NCBI GenBank assembly: GCA_944367565.1 | Contig: CALVWR010000010.1 | Span: 1-64,000 of the forward strand | Origin: an uncultured Clostridia bacterium | GTDB taxonomy: Bacteria; Bacillota; Clostridia; Christensenellales; Borkfalkiaceae | Length of the DNA stretch: 64,000 nucleotides | Direction: 5' to 3' | In this document: one piece after another, positions 16,879-27,495 of the stretch | Layout: the number at the start of each line of letters is the position of its first letter | How positions within the stretch are numbered: the stretch's first letter is position 1 | Program-made: the position numbers and the translations under genes | Notes under the pieces: generated by a model | Databases searched by the model: none | What the model saw: only the letters and a program-made list of their open reading frames with translations | What the model was told of the DNA's origin: nothing

Positions 16879-17664
16879 ATGAAAAAGCTCGGCTTTGCAT
16901 TGGGAAGCGGCGGCAGCCGCGGCGTGGCGCATATCGGATTTCTTCAGGCGATGGAAGAATCCGGAATCAGACCGGATTTTATTTCGGGATCGTCGATGGG
17001 ATCGGTTGTCGGTTCCTGTTACGCCGCCGGCATGAGCGTGAAAGAGATGAAAGAAGCGGTTTTCGATCTCAAAGCGCTCGATATTCTGGATCTTTCCGGA
17101 AATGTGCTGAAAAACCAGGCGATTTTCAAATCGAAGAAGATGCGTGCCAAATTAGGCGAATATCTCGGGGAAAAGACGTTTGAGGAGTTAAAGATACCGT
17201 TTTCCTGCGTAGCGGTCGATCTGATCACGGGGGATAAGGTGGTTTTTGACGGAAAACACGTCGTTGCCGACTGTGTACAGGCAAGTTCGTCGATTCCGGG
17301 AATCTTCAAGCCGCTCAAAACGGAAGGGAAATTATTGGTGGACGGAGGGTTACGCGAACGGTTGCCGATCGACGAAGTGCGCGCGTTGGGTGCGGACGTC
17401 GTGGTTGCGGTGGACGTTCTGGGCGAACTGAGGCGCGCGGAGCGACCGTTCAATCTGTTTACGGTGATCACGCGCATGGTGGATATTTACGATGCGGGGA
17501 TGACGGAACTGAAGCTGAAAGAGCAAAAACCCGATTTTCTGCTGCGTCCCGACATGGGCGATATGTCGCAGTACAAGATCAAGAATCTGGAGAGGGCGTT
17601 TGACGCGGGTTATACCGTCGGAAAAGAAAACGCGGAAAAAATTAAAAAAAGTTTAGAAAGCTGA
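16879..17664 (+). CDS. Patatin-like phospholipase
   Basis: Catalytic-dyad lipid acyl hydrolase of the bacterial RssA/patatin type, 261 residues. The glycine-rich oxyanion motif GSGGSRGVAH, the Ser nucleophile in GSSMGS and the Asp in VDGGLRERLP are all present. No signal peptide or membrane segment. I start at 16879 because the AAGGAGG site lies 5 bases upstream; the in-frame GTG at 16873 falls inside that site. The substrate is probably a phospholipid or lysophospholipid; the physiological role is unclear. Confidence 0.88.
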   Translation: MKKLGFALGSGGSRGVAHIGFLQAMEESGIRPDFISGSSMGSVVGSCYAAGMSVKEMKEAVFDLKALDILDLSGNVLKNQAIFKSKKMRAKLGEYLGEKTFEELKIPFSCVAVDLITGDKVVFDGKHVVADCVQASSSIPGIFKPLKTEGKLLVDGGLRERLPIDEVRALGADVVVAVDVLGELRRAERPFNLFTVITRMVDIYDAGMTELKLKEQKPDFLLRPDMGDMSQYKIKNLERAFDAGYTVGKENAEKIKKSLES

Positions 17665-17784
17665 TCGTCGCCCCGAAAGATTCCGCGGCGCCGTTGACGA
17701 AGATGTTCCGCCGTCGTTTTCCGAGCTGAAAAAAACGCGCGGGAAAAATTTTCGGAAAAAATCCGGCGCGGGTTTTCAAAATAT

Positions 17785-17813
17785 TTGACAAATTTTTCGG
17801 TTTTTGTTATAGT
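17785..17813 (+). promoter_or_regulatory. Promoter of the pyrimidine operon
   Basis: TTGACA (17785-17790), 17-bp spacer, TATAGT (17808-17813). The leader to the pyrC GTG is only about 24 nt and has no room for a PyrR-type attenuator. Confidence 0.8.
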
Positions 17814-17843
17814 ATTAAAAATCCGCAAAGGAGAAAGTGTTCC

Positions 17844-19127
17844 GTGTTTTTGAAAAACGCATCGGTTATGAAAAAAAACGCCGGGCCGTTGACATTTGAA
17901 ACAGAAAACGGCAAAGTCAAGAGTGTTTTAAATTCAGAATCGTGCGGAAACCGTCAGCATTTCAACGGCGGCGTTGTCGATTTAAAAAACAAAATCATAT
18001 TACCGGGTTTCATCGATGTGCACGTGCATTTGAGAGAACCCGGTTTTTTTTATAAAGAAAGCATTGCAAGCGGAACGGCGGCAGCGGCGGCGGGGGGATA
18101 TACGGCGGTATGCGCCATGCCGAATCTGAATCCCGCGCCGGATTGCGTGGAAAATCTCGCTCTGGAAGAAGAAATTATCGCCCGTGACGCAAAGATCGGG
18201 GTTTATCCGTACGCGTGCATCACGAAGGGGGAGAAAGGCAAAGAACTTGTGGATTTCGGGTTACTTGCGCCCCGCGTCGCGGCGTTTTCCGACGACGGAA
18301 AGGGCGTGCAGAGCGAAGAGCTGATGGCGGAAGCGATGCGGCGGATCAAAGCGACGGGCAAAGTGCTTGCCGCCCATTCGGAGGACGAGTCGTTGCTTTT
18401 CGGCGGCTATATTCATGCGGGCGCTTACGCGAAGGCACACGGACACCGCGGCATTTCGTCGGAAAGCGAATTCCGCCAGATCGAGCGGGATCTTCGCCTT
18501 GCGGAACAGATCGGGCATAAGCATCATGTGTGCCACGTTTCGACGAAGGAAAGCGTGGAAGCCATTCGCCGCGCGAAGCGGCGGGGCGTGGACGTGACGT
18601 GCGAAACGGCGCCGCACTATCTGCTTTTGACGGAAGAAGATCTTCAAGAAGACGGAAGATATAAGATGAACCCTCCTCTTCGTGGGAAAGCGGACAAAGA
18701 CGCGCTTATCGAAGGGATACTCGACGGGACTATCGACATGATCGCCACCGATCACGCGCCGCATTCGGCGGAAGAGAAGAGCGGGGGGCTGGAAAAGAGT
18801 CTGTTCGGAATTTCGGGGCTGGAAACGGCGTTTCCGCTGCTTTATACAAATTTTGTAAAGACGGGAATTTTCGGCATGGAGAAGCTGATCGATCTCATGT
18901 GCTTTAACCCGGCGAAGCGTTTCGGAATTCCGTGCGGATCGACGGAAACGGGGGGAAGAGCGGATTTTACGGTATTTGATTTGGAGAAAAGACATACGGT
19001 GAATTCCGCGGCATTTTTATCTAAAGGAAAAAGTACGCCTTTCGACGGTTACGAGGTATACGGCGAATGTGTGATGACGATTTATAACGGGAGGATTGTA
19101 TGGCAAAGGAATTCGACAGAAAATTAG
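17844..19127 (+). CDS. pyrC: Dihydroorotase
   Basis: Cyclises N-carbamoyl-aspartate to dihydroorotate. Class I dihydroorotase of 427 residues with the zinc motif GFIDVHVHLREPG (H60, H62), later metal ligands in AAHSED and VCHVSTKES, and the catalytic Asp in MIATDHAPHS. The start is GTG at 17844 with AAAGGAG upstream at somewhat long spacing. First gene of the eight-gene UMP operon; its end overlaps carA by 28 bp. Confidence 0.94.
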   Translation: MFLKNASVMKKNAGPLTFETENGKVKSVLNSESCGNRQHFNGGVVDLKNKIILPGFIDVHVHLREPGFFYKESIASGTAAAAAGGYTAVCAMPNLNPAPDCVENLALEEEIIARDAKIGVYPYACITKGEKGKELVDFGLLAPRVAAFSDDGKGVQSEELMAEAMRRIKATGKVLAAHSEDESLLFGGYIHAGAYAKAHGHRGISSESEFRQIERDLRLAEQIGHKHHVCHVSTKESVEAIRRAKRRGVDVTCETAPHYLLLTEEDLQEDGRYKMNPPLRGKADKDALIEGILDGTIDMIATDHAPHSAEEKSGGLEKSLFGISGLETAFPLLYTNFVKTGIFGMEKLIDLMCFNPAKRFGIPCGSTETGGRADFTVFDLEKRHTVNSAAFLSKGKSTPFDGYEVYGECVMTIYNGRIVWQRNSTEN

Positions 19128-20170
19128 TTTTTGAAGACGGAAGCGAGTATTACGGGTATGCGTTCGGCGCCGCGGGTACGAAGGTATGCGAGGCGATGTT
19201 CAATACGTCGCCCGTGGGGTATCAGGAGATCGTGACCGACCCGACGTACACCGATCAGCTGGTGGTCATGACGTATCCCGTCATCGGGAATTGCGGGATT
19301 TGCGATGAGGACGACGAGACCAAGATCCCCAATCTCGGGGCGCTTGCCGTGCGGGATTACAACGATATCCCGAGCAATTTCCGCAGCACGCGCACCCTTG
19401 CCGGGGTCATGGAAGAGTTCGGGATTCCGGGGATCTGCGGCATCGATACGCGAAAGCTCGTGCGGTCCATCCGCGATCACGGCAGTCGGCTTTGCTGCAT
19501 CTGCGATGCGACCGTAAAGACGGAAGACGCCATCGAGATGATCCGCAGCACGCCGGTCCGGACCGACGCCGTCAAGCGGGTTTCGACGTGCGCCAAACGC
19601 TATTCCAAAACGGCGCATCATAAATATAACGTCGTCGCGGTGGATTGCGGCGTGCGGCTCACCACGATGAAAACGCTCAATCGCTGCGGCTGTAACGTGA
19701 CGGTGGTTCCCTACGATTCGGCGGCGGAAGAGATCTTTTCCATGCGTCCGGACGGTGTGCTTTTCACCGACGGACCGGGCGATCCCGCAGACGTGCCGGA
19801 AACGGTATCGCTGTTGAAATCGCTTCTCGGGAAAGTGCCGGTTTTCGGGGAAGGACTGGGGCATCAGTTGCTCGCGCTGGCATACGGCGCGAAGACCGCA
19901 AAGATGAAATTCGGGCATCGCGGCGGGAACTATCCCGTGAGGGACGTTGCGACGGGAAAGATCGAGATCACGTCGCAGAATCACTCATACATCGTCGATA
20001 AAGAGAGCCTGCAGAACAGTCCGCTTACCGTCACGCAGGTCAACGTGATCGACGGAACGGTGGAGGGAATGGAGTGCGCGGAAGACAAAGCGTTCTCCGT
20101 ACAGTATCATCCCAACACGGCGGCATATGAAAAATTTACACAACTCATGGAGGAATACCGCAATGCCTAA
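19100..20170 (+). CDS. carA: Carbamoyl-phosphate synthase small subunit with inactivated glutaminase
   Basis: Small subunit that normally splits glutamine and feeds ammonia to CarB. The 356-residue protein has the full CPSase small-chain N domain and class I amidotransferase domain. The nucleophile elbow, normally GxCLGHQ, reads GEGLGHQ: Cys is replaced by Gly252 (codon at 19853). The triad Glu of HPE is Asn339 (HPN, codon at 20114), while His337 and the GHRGGN motif remain. Two of three catalytic residues are lost without any frameshift, so glutaminase activity is not expected and the complex probably uses free ammonia. GGGAGG precedes the ATG; it overlaps pyrC and carB. Confidence 0.92.
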   Translation: MAKEFDRKLVFEDGSEYYGYAFGAAGTKVCEAMFNTSPVGYQEIVTDPTYTDQLVVMTYPVIGNCGICDEDDETKIPNLGALAVRDYNDIPSNFRSTRTLAGVMEEFGIPGICGIDTRKLVRSIRDHGSRLCCICDATVKTEDAIEMIRSTPVRTDAVKRVSTCAKRYSKTAHHKYNVVAVDCGVRLTTMKTLNRCGCNVTVVPYDSAAEEIFSMRPDGVLFTDGPGDPADVPETVSLLKSLLGKVPVFGEGLGHQLLALAYGAKTAKMKFGHRGGNYPVRDVATGKIEITSQNHSYIVDKESLQNSPLTVTQVNVIDGTVEGMECAEDKAFSVQYHPNTAAYEKFTQLMEEYRNA

Positions 20171-23100
20171 GAGAACAGATATAAAAAAGATACTTGTCAT
20201 CGGGAGCGGACCGATCGTCATCGGACAGGCCGCGGAATTCGATTATGCCGGGACGCAGGCGTGTCTTGCGCTGAAGGAAGAGGGATATGAGGTAGTGCTG
20301 GTCAACTCCAACCCCGCTACGATCATGACCGACAAGCAGACGGCGGACAAGGTTTATATGGAACCGCTGACGCTGGAATATCTCGGCAAGATTCTGCGTT
20401 ATGAACGTCCCGACGCCATTATTCCCGGCATCGGCGGGCAGACGGGATTGAATCTCGCCATGCAGCTGGCAAAGAAAGGCGTTCTGGACGAGTGCCATGT
20501 GGAGCTTCTCGGCACGCCGCAGCGCAGTATCGAGCGCGCGGAAGACCGCGAACTGTTCAAGGAGCTTTGCGAGGAACTCGGAGAGCCGGTATTGCCGAGC
20601 ATGATCGCCATGAGCATGGAGGAGGGGATCGCGGCGGCGGAGAAGATCGGGTATCCTGTGGTATTGCGTCCGGCGTTCACGCTGGGCGGAACGGGCGGCG
20701 GATTTGCCGACAACGAAGAGGAACTGCGGGGAATTCTGAAAAACGCATTGACGATTTCGCCCGTCGGGCAGGTGCTCGTGGAAAAGAGCATCAAGGGCTT
20801 CAAAGAGATCGAATTCGAAGTGATGCGGGACGAAAACGATACGGCGATCACCGTGTGCAGCATGGAAAACGTCGATCCGGTCGGAATCCATACGGGGGAT
20901 TCCATCGTCGTCGCGCCGGTGCAGACGCTTACAAAAAAGGAATACGATATGCTGCGCGACAGCGCGCTGAAGATCATCCGCGCACTGAAGATCGCGGGCG
21001 GATGCAACATCCAGTTTGCCCTCGATCCCGAATCTTTCGATTATTATCTCATCGAAGTCAATCCCCGCGTATCGCGTTCTTCGGCGCTGGCGTCCAAGGC
21101 GAGCGGGTATCCCATCGCGCGGGTCACCGCAAAGGTCGCCGTGGGGTTGCATCTCGATGAAATAAAATTGGCAAGCACGCCCGCGAGCTTTGAACCGGCG
21201 ATCGATTATGTCGTGACGAAAGTGGCGCGTTTTCCCTTCGATAAATTCGCGGGGGCGTCGAACAAACTGAGCACGCAGATGAAAGCGACGGGCGAAGTGA
21301 TGAGCGCAGGCAGAACCATCGAAGAGAGTCTGCTGAAGGCGGTTCGCTCTCTGGAAACGGGCGTGTGCCATGTGTACAGCCCGAAATTCGATAAGATGCC
21401 GTCAAAGGAGATCTACGAATACATCAAAGACGGGCGGGACGATCGGCTTTACGCGATCTGCGAACTGCTCCGCCGCGGCGAACGTGCGGAGAACATCAAT
21501 GCCGTCACCAAGATCGATATGCTGTTTCTGGACAAATTCAGAAATATCGTGGAATACGAAAAGACGGTTGCGGCAAACAAAGACGATCTCGACGTATTGC
21601 GCTATGCCAAAAAGATGGGATTTTCCGATAAATACATCGCAAAACTCTGGAAAGAGGAAGAATCGGCGGTATACGATTTCAGAAAGAAAAACAACATTTT
21701 CCCGGTCTACAAGATGATCGATTCCTGTTCGGGAGAATATGTCAGTTACGTTCCGTACCTTTACTCCACATATGAAGAGGAGAACGAATCGGTTGTGGAA
21801 AACCGCAGAAAGATCGTGGTTCTCGGCAGCGGTCCGATCCGCATCGGACAGGGCGTGGAGTTCGACTATTCGACGGTGCACGCCGTGCAGACCATCAAGG
21901 AAAACGGATATGAAGCGATCATCATCAACAACAACCCCGAAACGGTTTCCACGGATTACACGACGAGCGACAAGCTGTATTTCGAGCCGCTGACCGTCGA
22001 GGACGTGATGAACGTTCTGGAGCTGGAAAAGCCCGACGGCGTCATCGTATCGCTCGGCGGACAGACGGCGATCAACCTTGCCGCGGGGCTGGCGGAGAAG
22101 GGCGTAAAGATCATCGGGACGGATGTGGACGCCATCGAAAAAGCGGAGAACCGCGATGCGTTTGAAAAGATTATGAACAAACTCGGCATTCCCGAACCGA
22201 AAGGGCAGGCGGTGACGAACATCGAAGACGGGGTACGGGTCGCCAAGGAGATCGGCTATCCCGTGCTGGTCCGTCCCAGCTACGTTCTCGGCGGAAGGGC
22301 GATGCAGATTGTGGGGAACGAAGATTCGCTTCGCTATTATCTGGAAAACGCCGTGAAGATCGATGAAAAACAACCCGTTCTCGTCGATAAATACATCGTG
22401 GGTAAAGAACTCGAAGTGGACGCCGTGTGCGACGGAAAAGACGTGTTCGTGCCCGGGATTATGGAGCTTGTGGAAAAAACGGGGATTCACTCGGGCGACT
22501 CCATCAGCGTGTATCCGACGTTCAGCGTAAGCGAAAAAGTCAAAAAAACCATTTTGGATTATACCGTGAAGCTGGGACTCGGGATCGGCATTGTCGGGCT
22601 TTACAATATCCAGTTTATCGTCGACAAGGACGAGAATGTATACGTCATCGAAGTCAACCCCCGTTCGTCGAGAACAGTGCCTTTCCTGTCGAAAGCGACG
22701 GGGTACAATCTGGCGGACATCGGGACGCTGGTCATTTTGGGCAAGAGTCTGAAAGAGCAGGGATTCGACAAGATCTATCCCGAAGAAAAGAAGCGTTGGT
22801 ATGTAAAAGCGCCCGCGTTCTCCTTCTCGAAGATCAGCGGACTGGATGCGTATCTTTCTCCGGAAATGAAGTCGACGGGCGAGGCGATCGGCTACGACAA
22901 AAAACTTACCCGCGCGCTTTACAAAGCGTTGCAGGCGAGCGGCATGAACGTGGCGAATTACGGGACGATTCTCGTAACCGTCTGCGATAAGGATAAGGAA
23001 GAGGCATTGCCGTTGGTGCGCCGTTTTTACAATCTCGGGTTTAACATCGAGGCGACGGCGGGCACGGCGAAATTTCTCAAAGAAAACGGAATCCGTACGC

Positions 23101-23345
23101 GCGTCAGGGGCAAACTGAGCGACGGCAAGAGCGACATTCTGGAATCGATCCGGAAAGGCTATGTCAATTATGTGATCAACACGCGGGACGTCGATTCGGT
23201 GTCCCAGCAGTCGGACGGATATCTGATCCGCCGCTGCGCCGTGGAAAACAACGTGACGATGTTCACGGCGCTCGATACGGTACGCGTACTGCTCGACGTG
23301 CTGGAAGAGATCACGATCACGATCTCCACGATCGACGAAAAATAA
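20163..23345 (+). CDS. carB: Carbamoyl-phosphate synthase large subunit
   Basis: Makes carbamoyl phosphate from bicarbonate, ammonia and two ATP. About 1060 residues with the two homologous ATP-grasp halves (each beginning with a VIGSGP/VLGSGP nucleotide motif, IGQ next), the oligomerisation domain between them and a C-terminal MGS-like allosteric domain. I start at 20163 ([17 protein letters not shown]), with GGAGG at 20149; an in-frame ATG at 20127 lies inside carA. It overlaps carA by 8 bp. No substitution in the synthetase sites was noticed, so the pair should work with ammonia even though CarA lacks its nucleophile. Confidence 0.95.
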   Translation: MPKRTDIKKILVIGSGPIVIGQAAEFDYAGTQACLALKEEGYEVVLVNSNPATIMTDKQTADKVYMEPLTLEYLGKILRYERPDAIIPGIGGQTGLNLAMQLAKKGVLDECHVELLGTPQRSIERAEDRELFKELCEELGEPVLPSMIAMSMEEGIAAAEKIGYPVVLRPAFTLGGTGGGFADNEEELRGILKNALTISPVGQVLVEKSIKGFKEIEFEVMRDENDTAITVCSMENVDPVGIHTGDSIVVAPVQTLTKKEYDMLRDSALKIIRALKIAGGCNIQFALDPESFDYYLIEVNPRVSRSSALASKASGYPIARVTAKVAVGLHLDEIKLASTPASFEPAIDYVVTKVARFPFDKFAGASNKLSTQMKATGEVMSAGRTIEESLLKAVRSLETGVCHVYSPKFDKMPSKEIYEYIKDGRDDRLYAICELLRRGERAENINAVTKIDMLFLDKFRNIVEYEKTVAANKDDLDVLRYAKKMGFSDKYIAKLWKEEESAVYDFRKKNNIFPVYKMIDSCSGEYVSYVPYLYSTYEEENESVVENRRKIVVLGSGPIRIGQGVEFDYSTVHAVQTIKENGYEAIIINNNPETVSTDYTTSDKLYFEPLTVEDVMNVLELEKPDGVIVSLGGQTAINLAAGLAEKGVKIIGTDVDAIEKAENRDAFEKIMNKLGIPEPKGQAVTNIEDGVRVAKEIGYPVLVRPSYVLGGRAMQIVGNEDSLRYYLENAVKIDEKQPVLVDKYIVGKELEVDAVCDGKDVFVPGIMELVEKTGIHSGDSISVYPTFSVSEKVKKTILDYTVKLGLGIGIVGLYNIQFIVDKDENVYVIEVNPRSSRTVPFLSKATGYNLADIGTLVILGKSLKEQGFDKIYPEEKKRWYVKAPAFSFSKISGLDAYLSPEMKSTGEAIGYDKKLTRALYKALQASGMNVANYGTILVTVCDKDKEEALPLVRRFYNLGFNIEATAGTAKFLKENGIRTRVRGKLSDGKSDILESIRKGYVNYVINTRDVDSVSQQSDGYLIRRCAVENNVTMFTALDTVRVLLDVLEEITITISTIDEK

Positions 23346-23357
23346 AGAAGAAAAGAA

Positions 23358-24074
23358 ATGATATTTACCGTTACGGAAAATACAAAGATCGCGAAGAACG
23401 TTTATAAGATGACGCTTGCCGGCGATACGGGAAAAATCACGGCGGCGGGGCAGTTCGTCAATATCCGCATCGAAGGACTTTATCTCCGCCGCCCGATCTC
23501 CGTTTGCGATTACAACGAAAAGGAAATCGTGCTCATTTATAAAGTCGTCGGAAAGGGGACGGAGAAGATGAGCGAGATGCCCGTCGGCACCGAACTCGAC
23601 GTGCTGACGGGACTCGGCAACGGGTACGACCTGTCGGCGAGCGGAGAAAATCCGCTGCTGATCGGCGGAGGAGTCGGCGTGCCTCCGCTGTATAACCTTG
23701 CGAAAAAACTCATTGCCGCGGGCAAGAAAGTTTCCGTCATTCTCGGGTTCAACACGGCGGACGAGATCTTTTACGAAGAGGAGTTCAAAAAACTCGGCGC
23801 GGCGGTTTATGTGACCACGGCGGACGGCAGCTACGGCACGAAAGGATTTGTCACGGCGGTAAAACCGCAGCATTCATACGTTTACGCCTGCGGTCCCGTG
23901 CCGATGCTGAAAGCGGTCTATGACGGCTTCGACGGGGACGGGGAGTTTTCTTTCGAGGAACGTATGGGGTGCGGATTCGGCGCGTGTATGGGCTGCACCT
24001 GCAAGACGAAGTACGGCAACAAGCGCATCTGCAAGGACGGTCCCGTGCTGAAAAAGGAGGAGATCGTATGGTAG
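23358..24074 (+). CDS. pyrK: Dihydroorotate dehydrogenase electron-transfer subunit
   Basis: Passes electrons from dihydroorotate dehydrogenase type 1B to NAD+. Ferredoxin-reductase-like protein of 238 residues with an FAD-binding barrel (LRRPISVCDYN), a nucleotide-binding domain (LLIGGGVGVPPLY) and a C-terminal [2Fe-2S] site formed by Cys205, 210, 213 and 225. It precedes and overlaps pyrD by 7 bp, the usual heterotetramer pair in anaerobic and Gram-positive bacteria. Confidence 0.93.
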   Translation: MIFTVTENTKIAKNVYKMTLAGDTGKITAAGQFVNIRIEGLYLRRPISVCDYNEKEIVLIYKVVGKGTEKMSEMPVGTELDVLTGLGNGYDLSASGENPLLIGGGVGVPPLYNLAKKLIAAGKKVSVILGFNTADEIFYEEEFKKLGAAVYVTTADGSYGTKGFVTAVKPQHSYVYACGPVPMLKAVYDGFDGDGEFSFEERMGCGFGACMGCTCKTKYGNKRICKDGPVLKKEEIVW

Positions 24075-24982
24075 ATCTGCGCGTAACGTTGTCGGGACTT
24101 GCACTCGAAAATCCCGTCATTCCCGCCAGCGGCACTTTCGGATTCGGCTGTGAGTTCGGCGAATTTTACGACATCAACATTCTCGGGAGCATCGCTTTGA
24201 AAGGAACGACGAAGGAAGCGCGTTTCGGCAATCCGACGCCGCGCATCGCGGAATGTACGGAAGGGATGCTCAACAGTGTGGGATTGCAAAATCCCGGGGT
24301 GCATAAGGTCGTAGAAGAGGAATTGCCGAAACTGCAACGCATATTCCGTAAAAAGGCAATCGCGAACGTCAGCGGTTTTTCGGTGGAAGAATACGTTTAT
24401 ACGGCGTCGGTTCTCGATAAAGAGGATGCAATCGGACTGATCGAGCTCAACGTCAGCTGTCCCAACGTGCACGCGGGAGGAATGAGTTTCGGCGTGGAAC
24501 CCGAAAGGGTGGAGGAGGTCACGCGCGCGGTGAAATCCGCCGTGAAGAAACCGCTCTATGTCAAACTGACGCCCAACGTTTCCGACATCACGAAAACGGC
24601 GCTCGCGGCAAAACGCGGCGGAGCGGACGGACTTTCGCTCATCAATACGTTGCTCGGAATGCGCATCGATCTGAAAAAACGAAAGCCGATCCTCGCCAAC
24701 AAGGCGGGCGGTTTTTCCGGCAGGGCGATTTTTCCGATCGCCGTCAGAATGGTATACGAAGCGTATGAAGCGACGGGATTGCCGATCATCGGCATGGGCG
24801 GAATTTCCTGCGCGGAGGACGTGCTGGAAATGATGTATGCGGGGGCGTCGGCGGTGGAAGTCGGCGCGGAAAATCTGATCAATCCGTACGCGTGCAAGGA
24901 GATCATCGAAGATCTTCCCCGCGTCATGGAAAAATACGGAATCGAAAAATTAAAGGATATTACGGGAGCGGCACACAGATGA
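24068..24982 (+). CDS. pyrD: Dihydroorotate dehydrogenase, type 1B catalytic subunit
   Basis: FMN enzyme oxidising dihydroorotate to orotate with PyrK as partner. 304 residues; N terminus [25 protein letters not shown] family start, active-site Cys in [10 protein letters not shown] and FMN-binding [14 protein letters not shown]. The start at 24068 follows an AGGAGG site inside the pyrK end; longer in-frame versions would read back through pyrK. The stop overlaps the pyrF ATG. Confidence 0.94.
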   Translation: MVDLRVTLSGLALENPVIPASGTFGFGCEFGEFYDINILGSIALKGTTKEARFGNPTPRIAECTEGMLNSVGLQNPGVHKVVEEELPKLQRIFRKKAIANVSGFSVEEYVYTASVLDKEDAIGLIELNVSCPNVHAGGMSFGVEPERVEEVTRAVKSAVKKPLYVKLTPNVSDITKTALAAKRGGADGLSLINTLLGMRIDLKKRKPILANKAGGFSGRAIFPIAVRMVYEAYEATGLPIIGMGGISCAEDVLEMMYAGASAVEVGAENLINPYACKEIIEDLPRVMEKYGIEKLKDITGAAHR

Positions 24983-25674
24983 AAGACGTGATCGTAGCGC
25001 TCGATTTTTCGGGCAGGGAAGAGACATTGCGGTTTTTGGACCGCTTCAGGGAAGAAAAGCCCTTCGTAAAGGTCGGCATGGAACTTTATTACGCGGAGGG
25101 ACCGTCGATCGTTAGGGAACTGAAGGCGCGCGGGCATAAGATCTTTCTGGATCTGAAACTGCACGATATTCCGAACACGGTGAAGAAGGCGATGAAGGTT
25201 CTTTCTTCGCTCGACGTGGACATGACGAATCTGCACGCGGCGGGGACGTCCGCCATGATGCGCGCGGCGATCGAGGGACTGACGCGAGCCGACGGCAGCC
25301 GTCCGCTGCTCATCGCGGTGACGCAGCTCACCAGCACGTCGCAGGAGGCGATGGAAAACGATCTCCTGATCAGAGAGCCCATCGACGAGGTGGTGATGCA
25401 TTACGCAAAGACCGCGCGCCTTGCGGGACTCGACGGCGTGGTATGTTCTCCGCTGGAGGCGGGTAAGGTGCATGAAACGTGCGGACGGAATTTTCTGACC
25501 GTAACGCCGGGCGTGCGGTTCGCGGAAGGCGAAAAGGGCGATCAGGTACGGGTGACCACGCCGGAAAAGGCGCGGGAACTCGGTTCGGATTATATCGTGG
25601 TAGGCAGACCGATCACGGCGGCGGAAGACCCCGTTGCGGCATACCGCCGTTGCGTGAAGGAATTTTTAGGCTGA
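24979..25674 (+). CDS. pyrF: Orotidine-5'-phosphate decarboxylase
   Basis: Final step to UMP. A TIM-barrel decarboxylase of type 1, 231 residues. The catalytic Asp-Lys array is in [12 protein letters not shown], the N-terminal substrate motif is VALDFSG and the phosphate-gripping C-terminal segment is [10 protein letters not shown]. The ATG at 24979 overlaps the pyrD stop. 9 bp separate it from pyrE. Confidence 0.94.
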   Translation: MKDVIVALDFSGREETLRFLDRFREEKPFVKVGMELYYAEGPSIVRELKARGHKIFLDLKLHDIPNTVKKAMKVLSSLDVDMTNLHAAGTSAMMRAAIEGLTRADGSRPLLIAVTQLTSTSQEAMENDLLIREPIDEVVMHYAKTARLAGLDGVVCSPLEAGKVHETCGRNFLTVTPGVRFAEGEKGDQVRVTTPEKARELGSDYIVVGRPITAAEDPVAAYRRCVKEFLG

Positions 25675-25683
25675 GGTGTGAAG

Positions 25684-26313
25684 ATGAAGGAAAAAATTGC
25701 GAAAGATTTATTGTCGATCGGCGCGGTATTTCTGCGCCCCGAACAGCCGTTTGTCTGGGCGAGCGGCATCAGGAGTCCGATTTATTGCGATAACCGCCTG
25801 ACCCTTACCGCACCCGCGGTGAGGAACGACGTGGAAAACGGACTCATCGCGTTGATCAAAGAACATTATCCCGAGGCGGAAGTGCTGATGGGAACGAGCA
25901 CGGCGGGGATCGCACATGCGGCGATCTGCGGGCACATTCTGCAAATGCCTATGGGCTACGTCCGCGGCGGCGCGAAGGATCACGGCAGGACAAATCAGAT
26001 CGAAGGGAAGCTGGAAAAGGGACAGAAAGTCGTGGTCGTGGAGGATCTCATCTCCACGGGCGGGAGCGCCGTTGAAGTGGTGAACGTTCTCAGGGAAGCG
26101 GGGGCGGACGTACTCGGCATCGTCAGTATCTTCACATACGGCATGAAGAAGGGGCTGGAACGCCTTGCGGCGGCGAACGTGAAGAACGTCAGCCTGTGCG
26201 ATCTGGACAGTCTTGCGGAAGTCGCGGTGAAGGAAGGATACATCAAAGAGGAAGATAAAGCGCGGATTCTCCGATTCCGGGACAATCCGTCGGACGAAAG
26301 CTGGATAAAATAG
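25684..26313 (+). CDS. pyrE: Orotate phosphoribosyltransferase
   Basis: Transfers phosphoribosyl from PRPP to orotate, giving OMP. 209 residues; the PRPP loop is [13 protein letters not shown], and the conserved N-terminal part includes [15 protein letters not shown] start at the ATG 25684 with GAGGTG about 6 bases before it; an in-frame GTG two codons earlier lies within that site. Member of the pyr operon. Confidence 0.93.
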   Translation: MKEKIAKDLLSIGAVFLRPEQPFVWASGIRSPIYCDNRLTLTAPAVRNDVENGLIALIKEHYPEAEVLMGTSTAGIAHAAICGHILQMPMGYVRGGAKDHGRTNQIEGKLEKGQKVVVVEDLISTGGSAVEVVNVLREAGADVLGIVSIFTYGMKKGLERLAAANVKNVSLCDLDSLAEVAVKEGYIKEEDKARILRFRDNPSDESWIK

Positions 26314-26325
26314 GAGAAAAAGGAT

Positions 26326-27411
26326 ATGCGGCATTTATTGGATATCACCGATCTGAGCGTAGAGGAGATCGAGGAGCTGACCCGCATGGCGGAGGATATT
26401 GCCGAACATCCGCAGAAATACGCGGAAAGTTGCAGGGGAAAAAAGCTGATCACATTGTTTTTTGAACCGAGCACGAGAACGCGCATGAGTTTTGAAGCGG
26501 CGATGTGGGAATTGGGCGGCAGCGTAATCAGCTGTACGGATATGAGTACTTCGTCGGTGATCAAAGGGGAAACGCTGGCGGATACAATGCGGGTTGTGGC
26601 GAATTACGCCGATATTGTGGCGATGCGGCATCCGTATGAAGGCGCGGCGTATGTGGCGTCGTTAAAGTCGCCGGTGCCGGTCATCAACGCGGGGGACGGC
26701 GGACACTGTCATCCCACGCAGACGCTGGCGGATCTGCTTACGGTGCATCGGGAACTCGGAACATTCGACGGTCTTACGGTGGGGCTTTGCGGGGATCTGA
26801 AATACGGCAGAACGGTACATTCGCTCATCAACGCCATGTTGCGTTATAAAGACGTAAAATTCGTACTGATCGCGCCGGAGGAACTGAAGCTTCCGGAATA
26901 CGAACTCGACGCATTGAAACGCGCGGGTGCGGCGTATGAGGAAGTGCGCGATCTCGAAAGCGCGATTCCTTCGCTCGACGTGCTTTACATGACGCGGGTC
27001 CAGCGCGAACGGTTTGACGACGCGGCGGTATACGAACGGGTGAAGGATTGCTATGTGCTCACGAAGGAAAAACTTTCGGCGGCGAAGCAAAAGATGATCG
27101 TGATGCATCCGTTGCCGCGCGTGAATGAAATTTCTTCCGATGTGGACGACGATCCGCGAGCGGCGTATTTCCGGCAGACGATGAACGGAAAGCTGATGCG
27201 CATGGCATTGATTCTGAAATTGCTGAAGGAGAAGGACGGCGCGCAGCCTGCCGGCGGAAAAGCATGGTTTGTCGGGGGGCGGTGTACGAATCGCAAGTGC
27301 ATTACGAGGTTGGAAAAACTTCCGCCGCTGTATACGGAAGAAAACGGCGTGAAAAAGTGCGCGTATTGCGAGGCGCACGAGAATGTCCGGGATAAAAACG
27401 AGGGAAAATAG
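26326..27411 (+). CDS. pyrB: Aspartate carbamoyltransferase with C-terminal PyrI-type zinc tail
   Basis: Condenses carbamoyl phosphate and aspartate to carbamoyl-aspartate. The catalytic part (~310 residues) has the carbamoyl-phosphate motif FFEPSTRTRMSFE, the 80s-loop region, GDGGHCHPTQ and MHPLPRV. The remaining ~45 residues carry Cys320, 325, 345 and 348 (C-x4-C-x19-C-x2-C) with the CxYCE ending, like the zinc domain of the regulatory chain PyrI. The allosteric nucleotide-binding half of PyrI is missing. The zinc tail may tie catalytic trimers together; no separate pyrI is nearby. Last gene of the pyr operon. Confidence 0.92.
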   Translation: MRHLLDITDLSVEEIEELTRMAEDIAEHPQKYAESCRGKKLITLFFEPSTRTRMSFEAAMWELGGSVISCTDMSTSSVIKGETLADTMRVVANYADIVAMRHPYEGAAYVASLKSPVPVINAGDGGHCHPTQTLADLLTVHRELGTFDGLTVGLCGDLKYGRTVHSLINAMLRYKDVKFVLIAPEELKLPEYELDALKRAGAAYEEVRDLESAIPSLDVLYMTRVQRERFDDAAVYERVKDCYVLTKEKLSAAKQKMIVMHPLPRVNEISSDVDDDPRAAYFRQTMNGKLMRMALILKLLKEKDGAQPAGGKAWFVGGRCTNRKCITRLEKLPPLYTEENGVKKCAYCEAHENVRDKNEGK

Positions 27412-27421
27412 CGGCAATCGT

Positions 27422-27450
27422 TTGCAAAAAAGGATATTGTATTGTATAAT
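27422..27450 (+). promoter_or_regulatory. azlCD promoter
   Basis: TTGCAA (27422-27427), 17-bp spacer, TATAAT (27445-27450), about 45 bases before azlC. No terminator hairpin was seen between pyrB and this promoter. Confidence 0.75.
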
Positions 27451-27495
27451 GTTAGCACGGTCGGAAAGATCGTGCTTTCTTTTACGGAGAGAAGA

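Noticed and set aside
19100..20170. CarA substitution as a sequencing frameshift artefact
   Set aside because: The frame is open throughout and flanking motifs (GLGHQ, GHRGGN, YHP) are perfect; both changed sites are whole-codon replacements.
21402..23873. Very long open frame on the minus strand opposite carB (also 717-2363 +, 12914-15127 -, 40301-41938 - and others)
   Set aside because: They lie opposite or across clearly recognised genes, have no recognisable domains, and are rich in Arg/His/Phe as expected for antisense frames of GC-biased genes.
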